A stretch of 64,000 nt of DNA from Coleophoma eucalyptorum (lineage: Eukaryota; Ascomycota; Leotiomycetes; Helotiales; Dermateaceae), in contig JALRME010000075.1 in assembly GCA_026120035.1 (NCBI GenBank), positions 1 to 64,000 on the forward strand. Direction: 5' to 3'. Positions 22,025 through 33,159 of this stretch are shown here, one piece after another. Within the stretch, counting starts at the first letter, position 1; the number at the start of each line of letters is the position of its first letter. The translations under genes and the position numbers were made by a program. The notes below the pieces were generated by a model. That model did not search any database and was not told the origin of the DNA. It was given only the letters and a program-made list of their open reading frames with translations.

Positions 22025-22283
22025 TGTTGGAATACCTCTTATTTCAGCTGTATCAATAACAGTCAAAATGCGTGAGGTAAAATGTGTGTCTTTTTTTTCT
22101 GTTCTAAGTGAGTGTGATGGAGGTCTTATCAATACCTTCATCTGTTTGTAGAACAACCAGAATAGGTATCGATTCAACCTCCGTTCGTAATGCTACGTAA
22201 TTACAAACAGGTGGTGTTTGTAGTAAGTACGAACGAGTGTTCGATCGAGGTCGAGATCGAGATCCAATAATGATATACCGACA
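22025..22283 (+). mobile_element. Solo LTR, family 1 variant, target duplication GTATA
   Basis: A 259-base block beginning TGTTGG and ending CCGACA, flanked by GTATA at 22020-22024 and 22284-22288. Its first 180 bases match the 20749 LTR (AAGTGAGTGTGATGGAGGTC). Its 3' part differs and is shorter, so it is a sub-family or a recombinant. Confidence 0.75.
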
Positions 22284-22497
22284 GTATACTTATTGAAGAA
22301 TTAAATCTACTAGAACCTAATTTCATTTGTATTCTAGTTATTCTTAATAAGTGTTATTACTCAATCCTATAGGGGGCTAGAATCTTCGTACTAAGCTAAG
22401 AGGTAATCCTATCCTTTGAATATAATAAAGGGAGGAAGTATCTAGCTGTTATAGGCCCAAGCAAGGTCAAATGGCATTAGCAAGCCAGGTGGGGAAA

Positions 22498-22570
22498 CAT
22501 ATATATATCTTTAGCCCCCTTGGTTTAAGGATCTTTAGAGATCAGTTTGAATAATAACTACTACCTACCT
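22498..22570. repeat. Dispersed repeat, copy 1
   Basis: About 70 bases (AACATATATATCT, then CCCCCTTGGTTTAAG, then AGAGATCAGTTTGAATAA) recur with substitutions at 45113-45180. Probably the edge of an unidentified transposon. Confidence 0.6.
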
Positions 22571-22811
22571 ATATATATCCTACTTATTTATTACTTGTAC
22601 GTCACTCTGCCTGTGAGACCTGATAGCGGTTTTGTATTATAAACATACTAATACCTAAAACTCGACGTTCAACGTAATTAAATACTCAAAACTTCGGGAA
22701 TAGGTTAGGCTATATTGAGTTGACAGATTGGAACTGACTTCGGCTTTCTGGATGTCCTCGTGATGGGTGTAATATATAACCCTAATGGTTGGAGTTAACT
22801 TAAGGTTAACT

Positions 22812-22898
22812 TAATTATACTGTAATTAGGGTTATGTGTGCACGGACCCCTTCGCTTTATTTCCTCATACAAAAAAATCCTAATTACAGTGTAAATAG
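22812..22898. mobile_element. MITE-like short inverted-repeat element, copy 1
   Basis: Ends are TATACTGTAATTAGGG and CCTAATTACAGTGTAA, an imperfect terminal inverted repeat. The core word TTTCCTCATACAAAAAA is shared with the element at 27435. It has no coding capacity. Confidence 0.6.
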
Positions 22899-23257
22899 GG
22901 GAAACTAATGTTAGGGTGTGAGATGGGTTATTCTGTTGATATCTATGTAGCCACCTTTCTGTGAGGCTGAGTACTACACTGCCAATCCTTGGTCGTGTAA
23001 CAGCGATCCTTGATAGTAGCTTGGCAATGTTAATTGCTGTGTATCTGCCCGAAAGTATTAAGGCCAAACTCCCTTTCTCACTCAAACTAACCCCCTCTAC
23101 GAATCTAACTAGCCACCTTTCCGGTCCTCTCACCATAAAGTGACTTTGGTCAAACGGGTATAGAGTAAAACCACTCTCTTTCGGAAAACGGGTCGGCATT
23201 TTGATACCGCTGGAGTAATTCGAGGGGTCATTAGGGTACAGCCTCGACAGAGAATAT

Positions 23258-23572
23258 TGTTGGAATATCGTTATATCACCTACACGTGATCACAACATTG
23301 TCATACGGTAGATATGTAAGGGTATATCACAATACCCCTACATATACATATATTTGTAATATCGATGTACCATACGTATGTACATGTACGTGCAAGGAGG
23401 CAATCATATGTACAATACTACATATCGTAGGGAGGTTGGATCAATACCCTATAGGGTACTTATACGACCTCCATAACGCTCACTTATAAGGAACATCTAT
23501 GTTTTTACCCCACCATTTTTACCTGTCTATTATAGCTATAGTTGAAATAAGAGGTATATAGATCAACCAAAA
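23258..23572 (-). mobile_element. Solo LTR, family 1, reverse orientation, target duplication AATAT
   Basis: A 315-base block starting TGTTGG and ending CCAAAA (the terminal CA has become AA). It is flanked by perfect AATAT copies at 23253-23257 and 23573-23577. Its sequence is the reverse complement of the 20749 type (GACCTCCATAACGCTCACTTA; GTTGAAATAAGAGGTATAT). Confidence 0.85.
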
Positions 23573-23577
23573 AATAT

Positions 23578-24863
23578 AAATAGAACAAAGTAAGCAACCA
23601 TCGCCCGACGAGGCCATTAGTATCATTAAAACTCTAGAACTATCGTAGTGCTTATAATTTGTCTCCTTTTCTTCAACCCCCGGTGGCGTAATTTCAATGA
23701 CGGATATACCATCTAAATCTTGTATCAACTATAGGAAATTTGGTGCTTTTGATTCAGGGTCAAATATTTCTACTGGTATAGTTATAGTTTTCGTATATAG
23801 AGGTATATTTTCTTAGATTTTAGCTTCTGTCTTTGATATCTGGATCCCAGAGAAAACTTTTTGACGAGAGATTTCTGGTCGAAATCATATTCGATGAAAT
23901 GACCAAAATATCCAGTTCCCTGAAACAATTATTTAATAGGGCTTTCTATGGATAGGGTTACAATATTTTACAAGTTATCAATGGAGCTTTGAAACCACGA
24001 ACATGGCTCATCCACAAAATCCGAGATGTTAGGGAAGCTAGCCTAGAAGCAGCTCGTACCGGCCAATTCCTTTATGAATCATGTACTTACCTCGCTACAG
24101 GGTCTTAGAGTAATATTTAGTAAGTTGAAAAAGCGAGTATAGTATTTTCTTCTGTAGATAGGATTATATCTCTACTATGTAGGCCACTAATATAGAGGTA
24201 AATCCGACTTGTACTAGTACTAGTACTCTGATAAACTGAATTCCTAATTACTAATTAGTATTCCAAAGATTCTATATGTGTGTCATGGATCATTCAGAAA
24301 CCCTAGACTTTAGGATCCCTGGTATACATGAAGTCATAACGTAACTAAAAAATATAAGAAGCAACTAATCAATTCTTTAACCCAGTGAATGAACCTATCC
24401 TTGAATGCTCAAATGGAGCTTTCATATCTCCGTAAATCTATACCTACCAGTAGGCTTTGGAGTAACCCTAATCCGGATCTCGGATCTAGGTTCGCGGGAA
24501 CAATTAGGGTTTCTACTATACTAATAACCATGTGACTACTCCATAAACTATAACTTACCTTGTCAAGTGAACTGAACATATTTTCAAATATCTATTTCCA
24601 GTTCAGATTCCAAGACCTTATTTGTAGAATAATAATTAAAATATCATGATAAATTCAATAGTCTAGCTAGTGAAAACGAAAACATAGTAGTAAGAAATCA
24701 GGATGTAGCGCTAGTATAACAATATAACTAGTGAGAATGAAAGTAGGGGAGTAAGAAATCCGTAGGTAGCGGTTAGTAAACACTAAGATATATTAAGGTA
24801 CATGGGTTTCAAAAATTTAGAGCAAGCATTTTAGCATTGGTTATTGGCTACTACATAGCTCCC
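23578..24863. other. AT-rich gap with an imperfect tandem duplication
   Basis: No gene was recognised. Between about 24660 and 24785 an imperfect ~62-base unit occurs twice (CTAGTGA[AG]AA[CT]GAAA, then AGTAAGAAATC, then GTAGCG). The remainder may be decayed transposon sequence but shows no readable protein. Confidence 0.5.
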
Positions 24864-25440
24864 TCAAAATGCCATATTCTGTCTGTCATTGAAGTAGGGA
24901 TTCTCAACCTTTGGTGACAAGTTAGTAACAAGGCTATAATGCAATTTCCAGCTTCCTTGGTCCACTACAAAGACGTCATCGCATCTCTCATAGATTCGGA
25001 ACGTCTTCTTGGGGTCGTGCAGTGCAGTAGAGTCCCACCTGGACCAGACAATACTGCTATTTATTAGCTTTGCTTGTATACATAAGGAACGAGACATACT
25101 AGGTGGTCACGTTGGCCTTGGTTGCGTCGTTGTTCAGTTTGATGATCGCATTGGAGACATGGTGGCCGACCGATGCATTTCCGAAAGCCTTTTTGGTGTT
25201 TGCGATAAGTTGTGGAAGGCCAACAGAAAGACCACCGTAGTCTGGACCCAAAGGCCTGCTATCGTAGACAACATCCATAGTCACTGAATCGCCAAGGCGG
25301 TCGTAGTCTTTGGTATCCAGGGTCACTGCGAGTATGTTTTCTCTTTGATGAATAGCTTCATAAACATCAGGTTGAGGAACCGATGTTGTTGCAATAGCAA
25401 CTGATATAAGAGAAATGAGAAGGGCTGGTTGAAAACGCAT
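24864..25440 (-). CDS. Small secreted protein with SnoaL/NTF2-like domain
   Basis: Two exons on the minus strand, 25440-25100 and 25056-24864, join through a strong GTATGT donor to give 177 residues. Residues 1-18 form a signal peptide (MRFQPALLISLISVAIA, cleavage probably near ATT-SVP). The mature part reads like a SnoaL-like fold: LIANTKKAFGNASVGHHVSN, then IIKLNNDATKANVTTYSIVW, a variable loop, then VVDQGSWKLHYSLVTNL as the closing strands. Only one Cys is present, so it is not a Cys-rich effector. It is the only intact-looking gene in a long AT-rich tract between LTRs, a setting where fungal secreted virulence-type proteins are often found. No catalytic function can be assigned. Confidence 0.75.
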
Positions 25441-27434
25441 GATGAATGGTGAAGAATGGGTGGTGAAAATTGAGTGGTGAAAATTAGGTGATGGAGAATG
25501 CAGTCAGTTGTTAGAATGACAGAGTTTGACAGGACAGTCCAAGAGCTCCCAAAGCTATTATTTATACGTCGAACTACATAACAACGTGATTAGCAAGTCC
25601 ATCATTGCAGGCTTGCTAGTACTGATTAGCACTCAGCAGCTCAGTAGGGACGGTAGGGTCCCGTCATTGTTTAAGTTGTGATAGTGAATCATGGGGATGT
25701 GGACATGTAGAATTGATGGTTAATTGATGTTTTGTCGATAAAAAGCAAGGAGCGCTTGTCTTATTCTACACATGGGGAAACGATTTGATGACAAGAGTTG
25801 GAATTAAATTAAAATATCCCTGTACTAGCGGGCCCTGCGACCTGATATTAGATCGATCTTAGACCTATAATTAGAAAGCGGATTAAAGATGGGGGCTGGA
25901 GTACACTCTTGCGAGCTGCAGTAATACTGATCTACCAACGGAGCCCCCTCCCCCCAAGTCTTGGGGTTTGGGAGGTTGTAGAAGCTGCCTAGCGGACAAC
26001 CCTAAGTTTATCCGTGGGTTGGGGGATGGGTTCAGTGTGAGTCGGATTTATAATGAGACTGAGACATAGCTTGATGGTGATTTACGCTGAGGTGCTAATA
26101 GTATAAAGAAGTAGGACGAGGCTAGACAAGTAATAATGAGCCGTGCTTCGGTGAACGATTTCGATGTAGTGGATTTTTAGTTGAACTTTGGGTGATATCG
26201 GGCCAGGTAGCTATTAAATCTTAATACTTTCTTATTTTTGTTATAGCGGCCTAGTACCAACCGCTATTTGATTATTTTCCCCTCTGGCACGATAGGCGAG
26301 GTACTATAGATGTATGAAGAAAAGAGGAGAGGGATTTAACAGCAGCCAACGATATATAGTGATTGCAAGCGTGAACTATAAGAGTCGTAGAGAACAATGA
26401 CACTATTAGGTAAGTAGCAAAAATGCCAACAGCTAATGAGGCTGAGGCTTCGCTATCTGCGTGAGACGTGTCGCATTTGGCTGTTTGCGGCTTGCGCGAA
26501 TACTGTATGTGACTTCGGCAGGGGCTAAAAGCCACGAGAGGGTCGACCCGTGCCGAGATAGTAGAGATACTAGAGCTGATAGAATGTGCTAAGACCATTT
26601 CACGGCAACCCCTTAATGTCCAACGGAAACCCAGACGCCTCTCGAGCGCCTATCTATTTAGTGTCGCAAAGGCAGGCATTTAAGCGAGGTAGGTTTGCGC
26701 GTGCCGCGAGCTGATGTCACGAACACATAATAGCTTACAATTCTATTGGATAGCTTATAGCCTAATGCTCTACTTCTTATGTGAGGGAGCCTTTTGATTT
26801 AAAAACCAAAATCGCAAGATACTGATTGGCCCGTAAGCTAATGACTAAGCAATATTCGGTTCAAACACCAATTTGGGTCAAACATGTAATAACGTACTAA
26901 ATTCTATCGTTAGCTGACTATAAATAACGTGTCTTATACATACTATCGTGTGATTGTGTATAACTCTCTATCACGTGGGGTTCTCTCACGTGTATAATTG
27001 GGTCAAGTCACGTCGATACAAGAGTCGAGGAGTAAGAGGTTGGGATAGATTTGTAGGGGTTCCTACTACTTATGTAAGGCGATTTTCCACCGGAAAACAC
27101 ATGCACGGACCACCATCTGGTCGGTACCATCCTGGTAGTTCCCTGGATTTCGTTAGGAAACATTCTAGTGGGAAACACGTTTTCATTTTTCTACTTCATC
27201 TAGCTCTATACCATATATTTGTTGCTTTATCTTACGTTGTTTTCTTTTACAATGGCTAGCAAGTTGGCTTACAACCCTTTACACTAGGTTCTAGACTGTA
27301 AGCAGTACCAGACGTGTTTTATTCTAGGTACTAGTATTGAACGATACCTACGAGCCCAACCCTATAGCTTACCAGGCCTATTGCTCAAGACCTACTTGGC
27401 CTACACTCAAACGTTGACCCTAAATCTATTATTC
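25441..27434. other. Gene-poor region
   Basis: About 2 kb without a convincing gene. ORFs at 26272-26598 and 26954-27259 have no family features. A hairpin GGGGGCTGG...GGAGCCCCC at about 25889-25952 stands out but does not fold as a tRNA. Several CACGTG words occur at 26970-27015. Confidence 0.5.
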
Positions 27435-27523
27435 CCTATTTATAGTGTAAATGGGCTGTTTCCTCATACAAAAAATGTCTATACGTAGTCTTGACGCACA
27501 ATTTCATTTACAGTATAAATAGG
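27435..27523. mobile_element. MITE-like element, copy 2
   Basis: An 89-base element with near-perfect 19-base terminal inverted repeats, CCTATTTATAGTGTAAATG and CATTTACAGTATAAATAGG. It shares TTTCCTCATACAAAAAA with the copy at 22812. Non-coding. Confidence 0.7.
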
Positions 27524-27536
27524 TTCTAGGGTTAAC

Positions 27537-27833
27537 TGTAAGGACATAGGTTTGATCAATGGCAGGATAGAGGTGTTTGGGAGCATAATAACCTTATATG
27601 ACTGAATCCTATAGGTCTTATACGAAGGACATAAGAAAGATAAGAAGAGAAGAGAGGAAAGAAACCAGTTTCCCTGACATGTCCCTCTTATATGCTTCCT
27701 AGGTCCGAAACTCCTCCGACTCTACTCATACTCGCTTATCCTACAGTCCTCGGGTCACATGACATATATCTGATCGCGTGACATATATCTGGATCATCCA
27801 ATTGTCTATTCTGAGCAGGTCAGGTTTCTTACA
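27537..27833 (+). mobile_element. Solo LTR, family 2, target duplication TTAAC
   Basis: A 297-base block with termini TGTAAG and CTTACA, flanked by TTAAC at 27532-27536 and 27834-27838. Its reverse complement is highly similar to 27992-28268. No internal retrotransposon genes lie beside it. Confidence 0.85.
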
Positions 27834-27991
27834 TTAACTTTTATTTCCATAATTCTACCACTATTCGGACGAAGTAATATATGAAATCATTTAGAGAATC
27901 AGGCTCAACTTATTCCCCAATTTTAGAGTTATTTAATCCACTTAAATATACATTTTCAAGTACTAGTCTGTTTGGGCGACCAGTACTAAAG

Positions 27992-28268
27992 TGTAAGAAC
28001 CTGATCTACCCTGATGTCATAATTGGATTATCTAGTATTTATATCACGTGACTCTATGATTACCATAAGCGAGTATAAGCAGAGTCGGAGGGGTTTCGGA
28101 CCTAGGAAGCATATAAGAGGGACATGTCATAGAAACTGGTTTCTTTCTTCTCTTCTCTTCTTATCCTTCTTGTGTCCTTCGTACAAGACCTATAGGATTC
28201 AGTCAATATAAGGTTATTGTGCTCCCAAACACCTCTATCCTGCCTTTGATCAAACCTGTGTCCTTACA
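27992..28268 (-). mobile_element. Solo LTR, family 2, inverted copy
   Basis: A 277-base block with TGTAAG and CTTACA ends, matching the 27537 LTR in reverse (for example CTAGGAAGCATATAAGAGGG and GACCTATAGGATTCAGTCA). The flanks (TAAAG and ATCTA) do not match, so its target duplication is lost or it arose by rearrangement. The two copies form a 0.73-kb inverted repeat with a 158-base spacer. Confidence 0.75.
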
Positions 28269-28511
28269 ATCTATAAAAGGAACTTAGAGAATTCATAAGC
28301 CCCTACCTTACCTCATACTAAAGAAGCCTTCGGTATTGCCCACGGCACGGGACGTAAGATATGGGAATGCGCTTGGTAGGAAAAGCGGTATAGGGTCAGG
28401 AATAGGGATGGTTTTGATACTAAATTCGGCTCGGATAATGCTTTCGGATTTTTTCTCGTAGCTGTAGTGGACTCGCTTTAATCCAAAGTTAGAATACAAC
28501 ATTACTATTAT

Positions 28512-31456
28512 CTAGTCCTTGTTCAACAAATTATATTTAATCTTTCCAAAAATACTCTTTCGCGCTCCTCTTTTTATTTTAGAGCCTTGCGTACTATTTA
28601 GGACTGGAATCTCCTGTATAATAGATTCTTGAGCCTTTAGTAACCCCTTAGTCTTGGAATCCTCATACTTGACAGTCTGTGTTCGTAGTCGTTCCAAATA
28701 ATAACCATTTGCTGTACTACTTGGCCTTACATCTTGAAATGCTTTTACTATAACCTCGGACACCGAATATTTTTTCCCATCAGGAACGTTGCAGTAAGCA
28801 TCAGGATCTGCTCTGTGTTCTAGGAACACTTTGATAATAAGTCCCCAAGATATTCGTGTAGATATTGATACCGCTGCGTAATTAGAAGCCACGTATGATA
28901 AAGCACTTTGCCATGCACTTGTTCCATCCAAGGGCTGGTTCGGATTCCTCCCATGTTTTCGGAGGAGGCACATTAGATGTTCCGGTTCGTCGATATTCCA
29001 TGGTCTGCTGGCAGACTAACATACTGATAAGCCCGAGCTACATTAAAAAATATATCGAAAAGCTCCTCAGCCTCTACAGCGAGGACGGACCTATCATTCT
29101 CAATCCGGTGCATGAAAGTGAAAGAATGATCGATGAGTTTATGTGCACTAGCGTCGTTGTAATCTTTAATCTGGAGGATTATCGATTTTAGTATTGCGAT
29201 GTTGGCATTGAATGCATCTCTGGTTAGTCCTCCGTTTGCTCCTTTCAGCAACGCTTCCCAGTTTGCGCCCGTCAAGATGAAGTCCCGAGCAGTTCGATGC
29301 AGCTAAGCGACTTTCATCATAGGGTGAGGAGCTACCGTCTTCATCTTTCCGTATTGGATTTCAAGAAGACCTCCGCATCTTGCCTGAAGCGCGATGTCAA
29401 GTCTTTTACAAGACTGTAGAACCTCCTCTTCGCTCGCACGTCTTTGGTTTAGTGAGTGAGCGAGGTTGATAGACTGCTTGTTTGCGAGATAGAGTGTATA
29501 TACTGAGAGGAGCTCAGCAGGTCTCCAATCACCGGGCTGCTCAGTGGCTTTATCTACGAGTTGAAATAATCTTGAGGCTTCCTCTTTGTATATATCGTCA
29601 ACCTTCAGAATCATCAATTCATAAAGTTGATCTAGATCCTTTGGCAGAGCTTTGAGTTGTAGTTGCAACTCCGAAATTCCATCGTGCTTGCTGAGACCAT
29701 TGATCAAAGCTCTAACTACAAGTACGACCCATAAAAAGACGCCTTGCGCATCATTGGAAATCTCTTGCACAAGTCTTTTGCAGTGTGTGGGCTCGCGTTC
29801 TGCGAGTGAGACCCATCATCTCGTCATGAACTAGACGATCCTCAACATATATATTAAGGTCTTTGTGAGTTAAGTCTTGCAATCGAAGTCGCGGCCATTT
29901 AGAAAACGCATCCTCGAATGGGATATGCGGCCGGCTGCTAATACAGACCTTCGCCTGAGGGGCGAGGGCGATTTCCTTGAAGAGCCTTGCGATATCGACT
30001 TCTAGGCCGCCGTATTCATCTAGACCATCAATGAACAGACAAAGCTTGACAGGCATCTCCTTTTGCGAAACGAGTATCTTGAATGTTTCTGAGAGCGATG
30101 ATATAGACCAAACATACGACTTTTTAATATTAGATTAGCTAGAGAAAAAGGAGGAGAGTGGAGAGCTCATATGTGGTGATTCTGAAATAAAAGCTTCACG
30201 AGCATATGTCGTCGCATACTCCGAGGGCAAAATATGCGGAGTCACTTCGGGCACCTGTCGTAAGATCTCGTACAGTAATGATCTTAACAACCCGTCCTGA
30301 GATTTCTGTATTTTCGTTCCTGCCCACCAGAAGAAAAACTTTGCGGTATGCAATGGTTTCCCATCTGCCCATTGGAGGAGATCTCTTTTGTTTTCGGGTT
30401 TTCATAAATGAATTTCATCAACGTGGATTTTCCCGAGGCGGCTTTGCCATTGATCCAGTAAATACCTTGTCCCTCGCGGAGCCATCCGACGAAGTCGTTC
30501 CACTGAGCGCCATTTGGATCTTCTTCGTCGACCATGGGTTTGTATATCCATTCGAAGGTCTTTTCGTGGGCCTCAGTGATTGCTTCGTACCGCTCAGTGA
30601 TTGTCGGAAATCGAAGGCTTTCGAGTACTGCTTTGACCGCTCGCTCCTGTAACTTCCTCTCTCTCTGGCGAATGTTGTCGAGGACCTGAGCCCTGGAGCT
30701 GAAGCAACTTTTGGACTCTCTATCTTCCGAATCACTTTGAGACAATTTAGAATTGTAAATAAGGTCACGAATGAGTCTCGTTTGAGCTTGCATATCTCGA
30801 GTTAATGCAGCGTGCATGTCGCGAACTGAGCTCTCTACTAGCTGGGTTGTATGACCATTGACCTTCGAGATTTGGCTGCTTTGCACGCGTAATAGCTGGT
30901 CTACTCTCTCTCTATAAATAATGAAACTATTAGCTGCTTTCAACAATCTTCACATTACCACATACCGCAGAGACCCCAGCATCCGGGTATTCATCGCGTC
31001 TCGATACCGATTAACGTTTTTCTCTATCTCTTCCAAATCTTTCGATGACCATATACTTTTGATAACCTGGCCGACGCTGAGCCAAATCACCTTGACATCC
31101 ATTTCCACCTTCTTCGTACTTCTGTCAAATCCCCTAGAACTCTCAAATGCTTTCAGTCGCTCAGCCAACTTCTCGGCGAGAATGGAACACTCTGAGCAGA
31201 GCTTCTGCAACTCAATCTCGTTCGCAGTTAGGGTCAGAGGGGTTGCATCGTTTTGGATTGAAGTGGACATCTCGGAGCTAAATTTGGAGAGATCTTCGAC
31301 CGCCTTTTGGGCTTGATAGCGCACTTCGAGTCGGCCATCTCCGTACAGCTCTTTCGTGTCTGATATTAGTTTGCGGGAAAAGTCTACGAATTGTATGACG
31401 TTTCCTGCAATTGATAGTGCGGTGAGAGGATCCATTGCTGGCTGCGACGCTACCAC
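28512..31456 (-). pseudogene. Decayed NACHT/STAND (NLR-like) protein gene
   Basis: A fungal STAND protein, a family used in non-self recognition and programmed cell death. Exon 1 (31456, or the family-like ATG 31435, to 30965) encodes a HeLo/SesA-like N-terminal domain (MDPLTALSIAGNVIQFVDFS). After an intron come a coiled region, the NACHT P-loop GKAASGKSTL (around 30435), LLRSLLYEILRQVP, Walker B LFIDGLDEY (around 30025), SSRPHIPFEDAF, and GVFLWVVLVVRALI. The tail has an ankyrin-like VFLEHRADPDAY. At least five breaks are visible: a frameshift near 30380-30392, TAA at 30135-30137, a frameshift near 29795-29812, TAG at 29303-29305 just before LHRTARDFI, and a frameshift near 29000. It is almost certainly a pseudogene. 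Confidence 0.88.
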
Positions 31457-32129
31457 CTTGTCTTGCTAGTACTCAGAACGGCGTTCCACTGGCTCACTGC
31501 TGTATGAAGACTTGGAGCTCTTGTGTTCACAAACAGGCGCAGGTGAATATTTGGTTGTTAATTTCTAGATGGTCTTGTTTTGTGAGCTTGGAAGACCTGG
31601 ATTCTAGTCAGCAGGTAGTGCGGCTAAGGAAGGCTATGCGGGGTTTTCTGCAAGGTTCCTAATCGGGCATCAGGTCAGGTCACCAAGTTGCAAGTATTTG
31701 TATGTTAGGTTCCTCTAGAGGGTGGTATCGGAAGAGAGTCGAATTAACCTACTATGTAAAATATAGATCTTGTAATCTAACGTAGTTTTGTACTTTCTTG
31801 ACGAAAGTATACTGCACACATCTATGATATCATATTGTGCTATAGAAAAGCCTAGGGCAGTCAGAAAGTTCTGACGTAGCAGAAATTCTTGCGGCTCATG
31901 CGCCACTTTTAGTAGTAGAGATATATAATAGGATCTTCTGCCAAATTTTGTCCTCGAAGGGCGCTTATTGGCTAACGCTGTTCCTAGGGCGGACCTGTGA
32001 CTTCACCTTCTCCCCTCACCATCACCCTTCACCATCGGGCCAAAGGGCTGACAAAAAACGAGTACTAATATCAAACAATACTCTAGGTTCTTTGCAACTC
32101 CCGGGTTAGGGTTATAGGCTTGGATGCGA
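31457..32129. other. Intergenic region upstream of the NACHT gene
   Basis: Holds the promoter of the decayed NACHT gene and the 3' flank of the next ORF. No other feature was recognised. A single TTAGGGTTA-like word near 32105 is not a telomeric tract. Confidence 0.5.
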
Positions 32130-32909
32130 TTATCCAATACAGACGGGCATTTTACTTCCCTTTAATGCTGACGGCACAATTTTCACATCCCGACTGTTGA
32201 AATCATGTAGCAAAAGCCAGCAGAGCATGTGAAAGAGCAAATTGATCCATATTGTGTTCATTTGCTCCATGATAGCCTTAGTAGGCGGTTTTCTGTTCTC
32301 GTCTAGCTTCCCGATAACATCGAGCCGTATATTGTCGAAGTAATAGTTGATCAGGAGCTCTTCCTTGTTATTCAGAGTTATAGAGCGCAAGCTATTCAGC
32401 GGGCAGGTCGGGCCGCTGCGATCAGCAATGGATTCTATGACCTTGTTGAGGTGGGTGGCGAGAACTTTAAGCACGTACGACTGCTTGAGACCAAGGAGGT
32501 ATTCTGTAGTCTCATCGACGATATTGTGGATTGCTTCACGTGCCTCGAGGTTTAAGTCTTCTTCGGGGTAGCCTGGCCAGAGCCGCTTGACGGTATCCCA
32601 TTTCGCTAGAATTTGACAAATCAAATGTCCGGGGTCATGATATCCAGCTGCGCAATGCTCCTGTACTTTATTCTGGATGACAGCCATAAGGCGTCCAATC
32701 TTCCAGGATGGTTTCTTCGGGTCAATGTTCATGAGCCAATGATCTGAAGTGGGATTTGGAAGGATTTTGAAGCTGCTACTACGAATTCGGAAGAACTTCC
32801 CAAGCATACCAATAATTTCAAATGAGACTTGAGAACCTTTAGCAGAGGAACAATAGAGGAAGATCGATGATCGGTATACCGGAAAACATATGAATATGGT
32901 CTCTCCCAA
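32130..32909 (-). CDS. Unrecognised protein, mostly helical
   Basis: A 259-codon ORF with balanced composition and no low complexity. Residues ~70-259 look like a helical globular domain (HLICQILAKWDTVKRLWPGY, EAIHNIVDETTEYLLGL, NTIWINLLFHMLCWLLL) ending KIVPSALKGSKMPVCIG. No catalytic motif or known family was identified. The first 60 residues are in doubt: a second frame (32729-32935) also reads plausibly there, so an intron or frameshift may be hidden. It lies about 670 bases beyond the start of the NACHT pseudogene on the same strand. A functional link is only a guess. Confidence 0.45.
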   Translation of the reverse strand: MGETIFICFPVYRSSIFLYCSSAKGSQVSFEIIGMLGKFFRIRSSSFKILPNPTSDHWLMNIDPKKPSWKIGRLMAVIQNKVQEHCAAGYHDPGHLICQILAKWDTVKRLWPGYPEEDLNLEAREAIHNIVDETTEYLLGLKQSYVLKVLATHLNKVIESIADRSGPTCPLNSLRSITLNNKEELLINYYFDNIRLDVIGKLDENRKPPTKAIMEQMNTIWINLLFHMLCWLLLHDFNSRDVKIVPSALKGSKMPVCIG

Positions 32910-33159
32910 ACCTGTCTATAGTCTCTGAGGAGCATCCCAGATGGTGAAGAGTGTCTGCGACGTCTCTAACCATCCCGAAAAGAAGAATCTAAGAACGAGG
33001 TAGAAAGAGGGGTAAAGGAGGAGAGCTTCTAAGATTATTTACAGATACATGGTCTTACCGCCTTCGGGCCGATATTCCTTCCGATATCAAGTGACACTTT
33101 GGTTAGTATTACATGATTTGACAGGTTCAATGGTGATAATCGTCGGACCCACTTCTAGT

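Larger units (their letters stand above)
22290..23250. other. AT-rich block between two LTRs, no gene recognised
   Basis: Contains the dispersed repeat at 22498 and the MITE-like element at 22812. A 134-codon minus-strand ORF (22795-23199) overlaps the MITE. It shows no family motifs and was not called as a gene. Confidence 0.5.

Noticed and set aside
22795..23199. 134-codon minus-strand ORF in the repeat block
   Set aside because: Overlaps a MITE-like element, has no recognisable domain and lies in decayed sequence. Probably chance.
25889..25952. GGGGGCTGG...GGAGCCCCC hairpin that resembles a tRNA acceptor stem
   Set aside because: The enclosed length and arms do not give D, anticodon and T stems. 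No tRNA or structured RNA can be supported.
26272..27259. Two ORFs of about 100 codons (26272-26598 minus, 26954-27259 plus)
   Set aside because: Composition and lack of any motif look like chance translation. No promoter or intron evidence.
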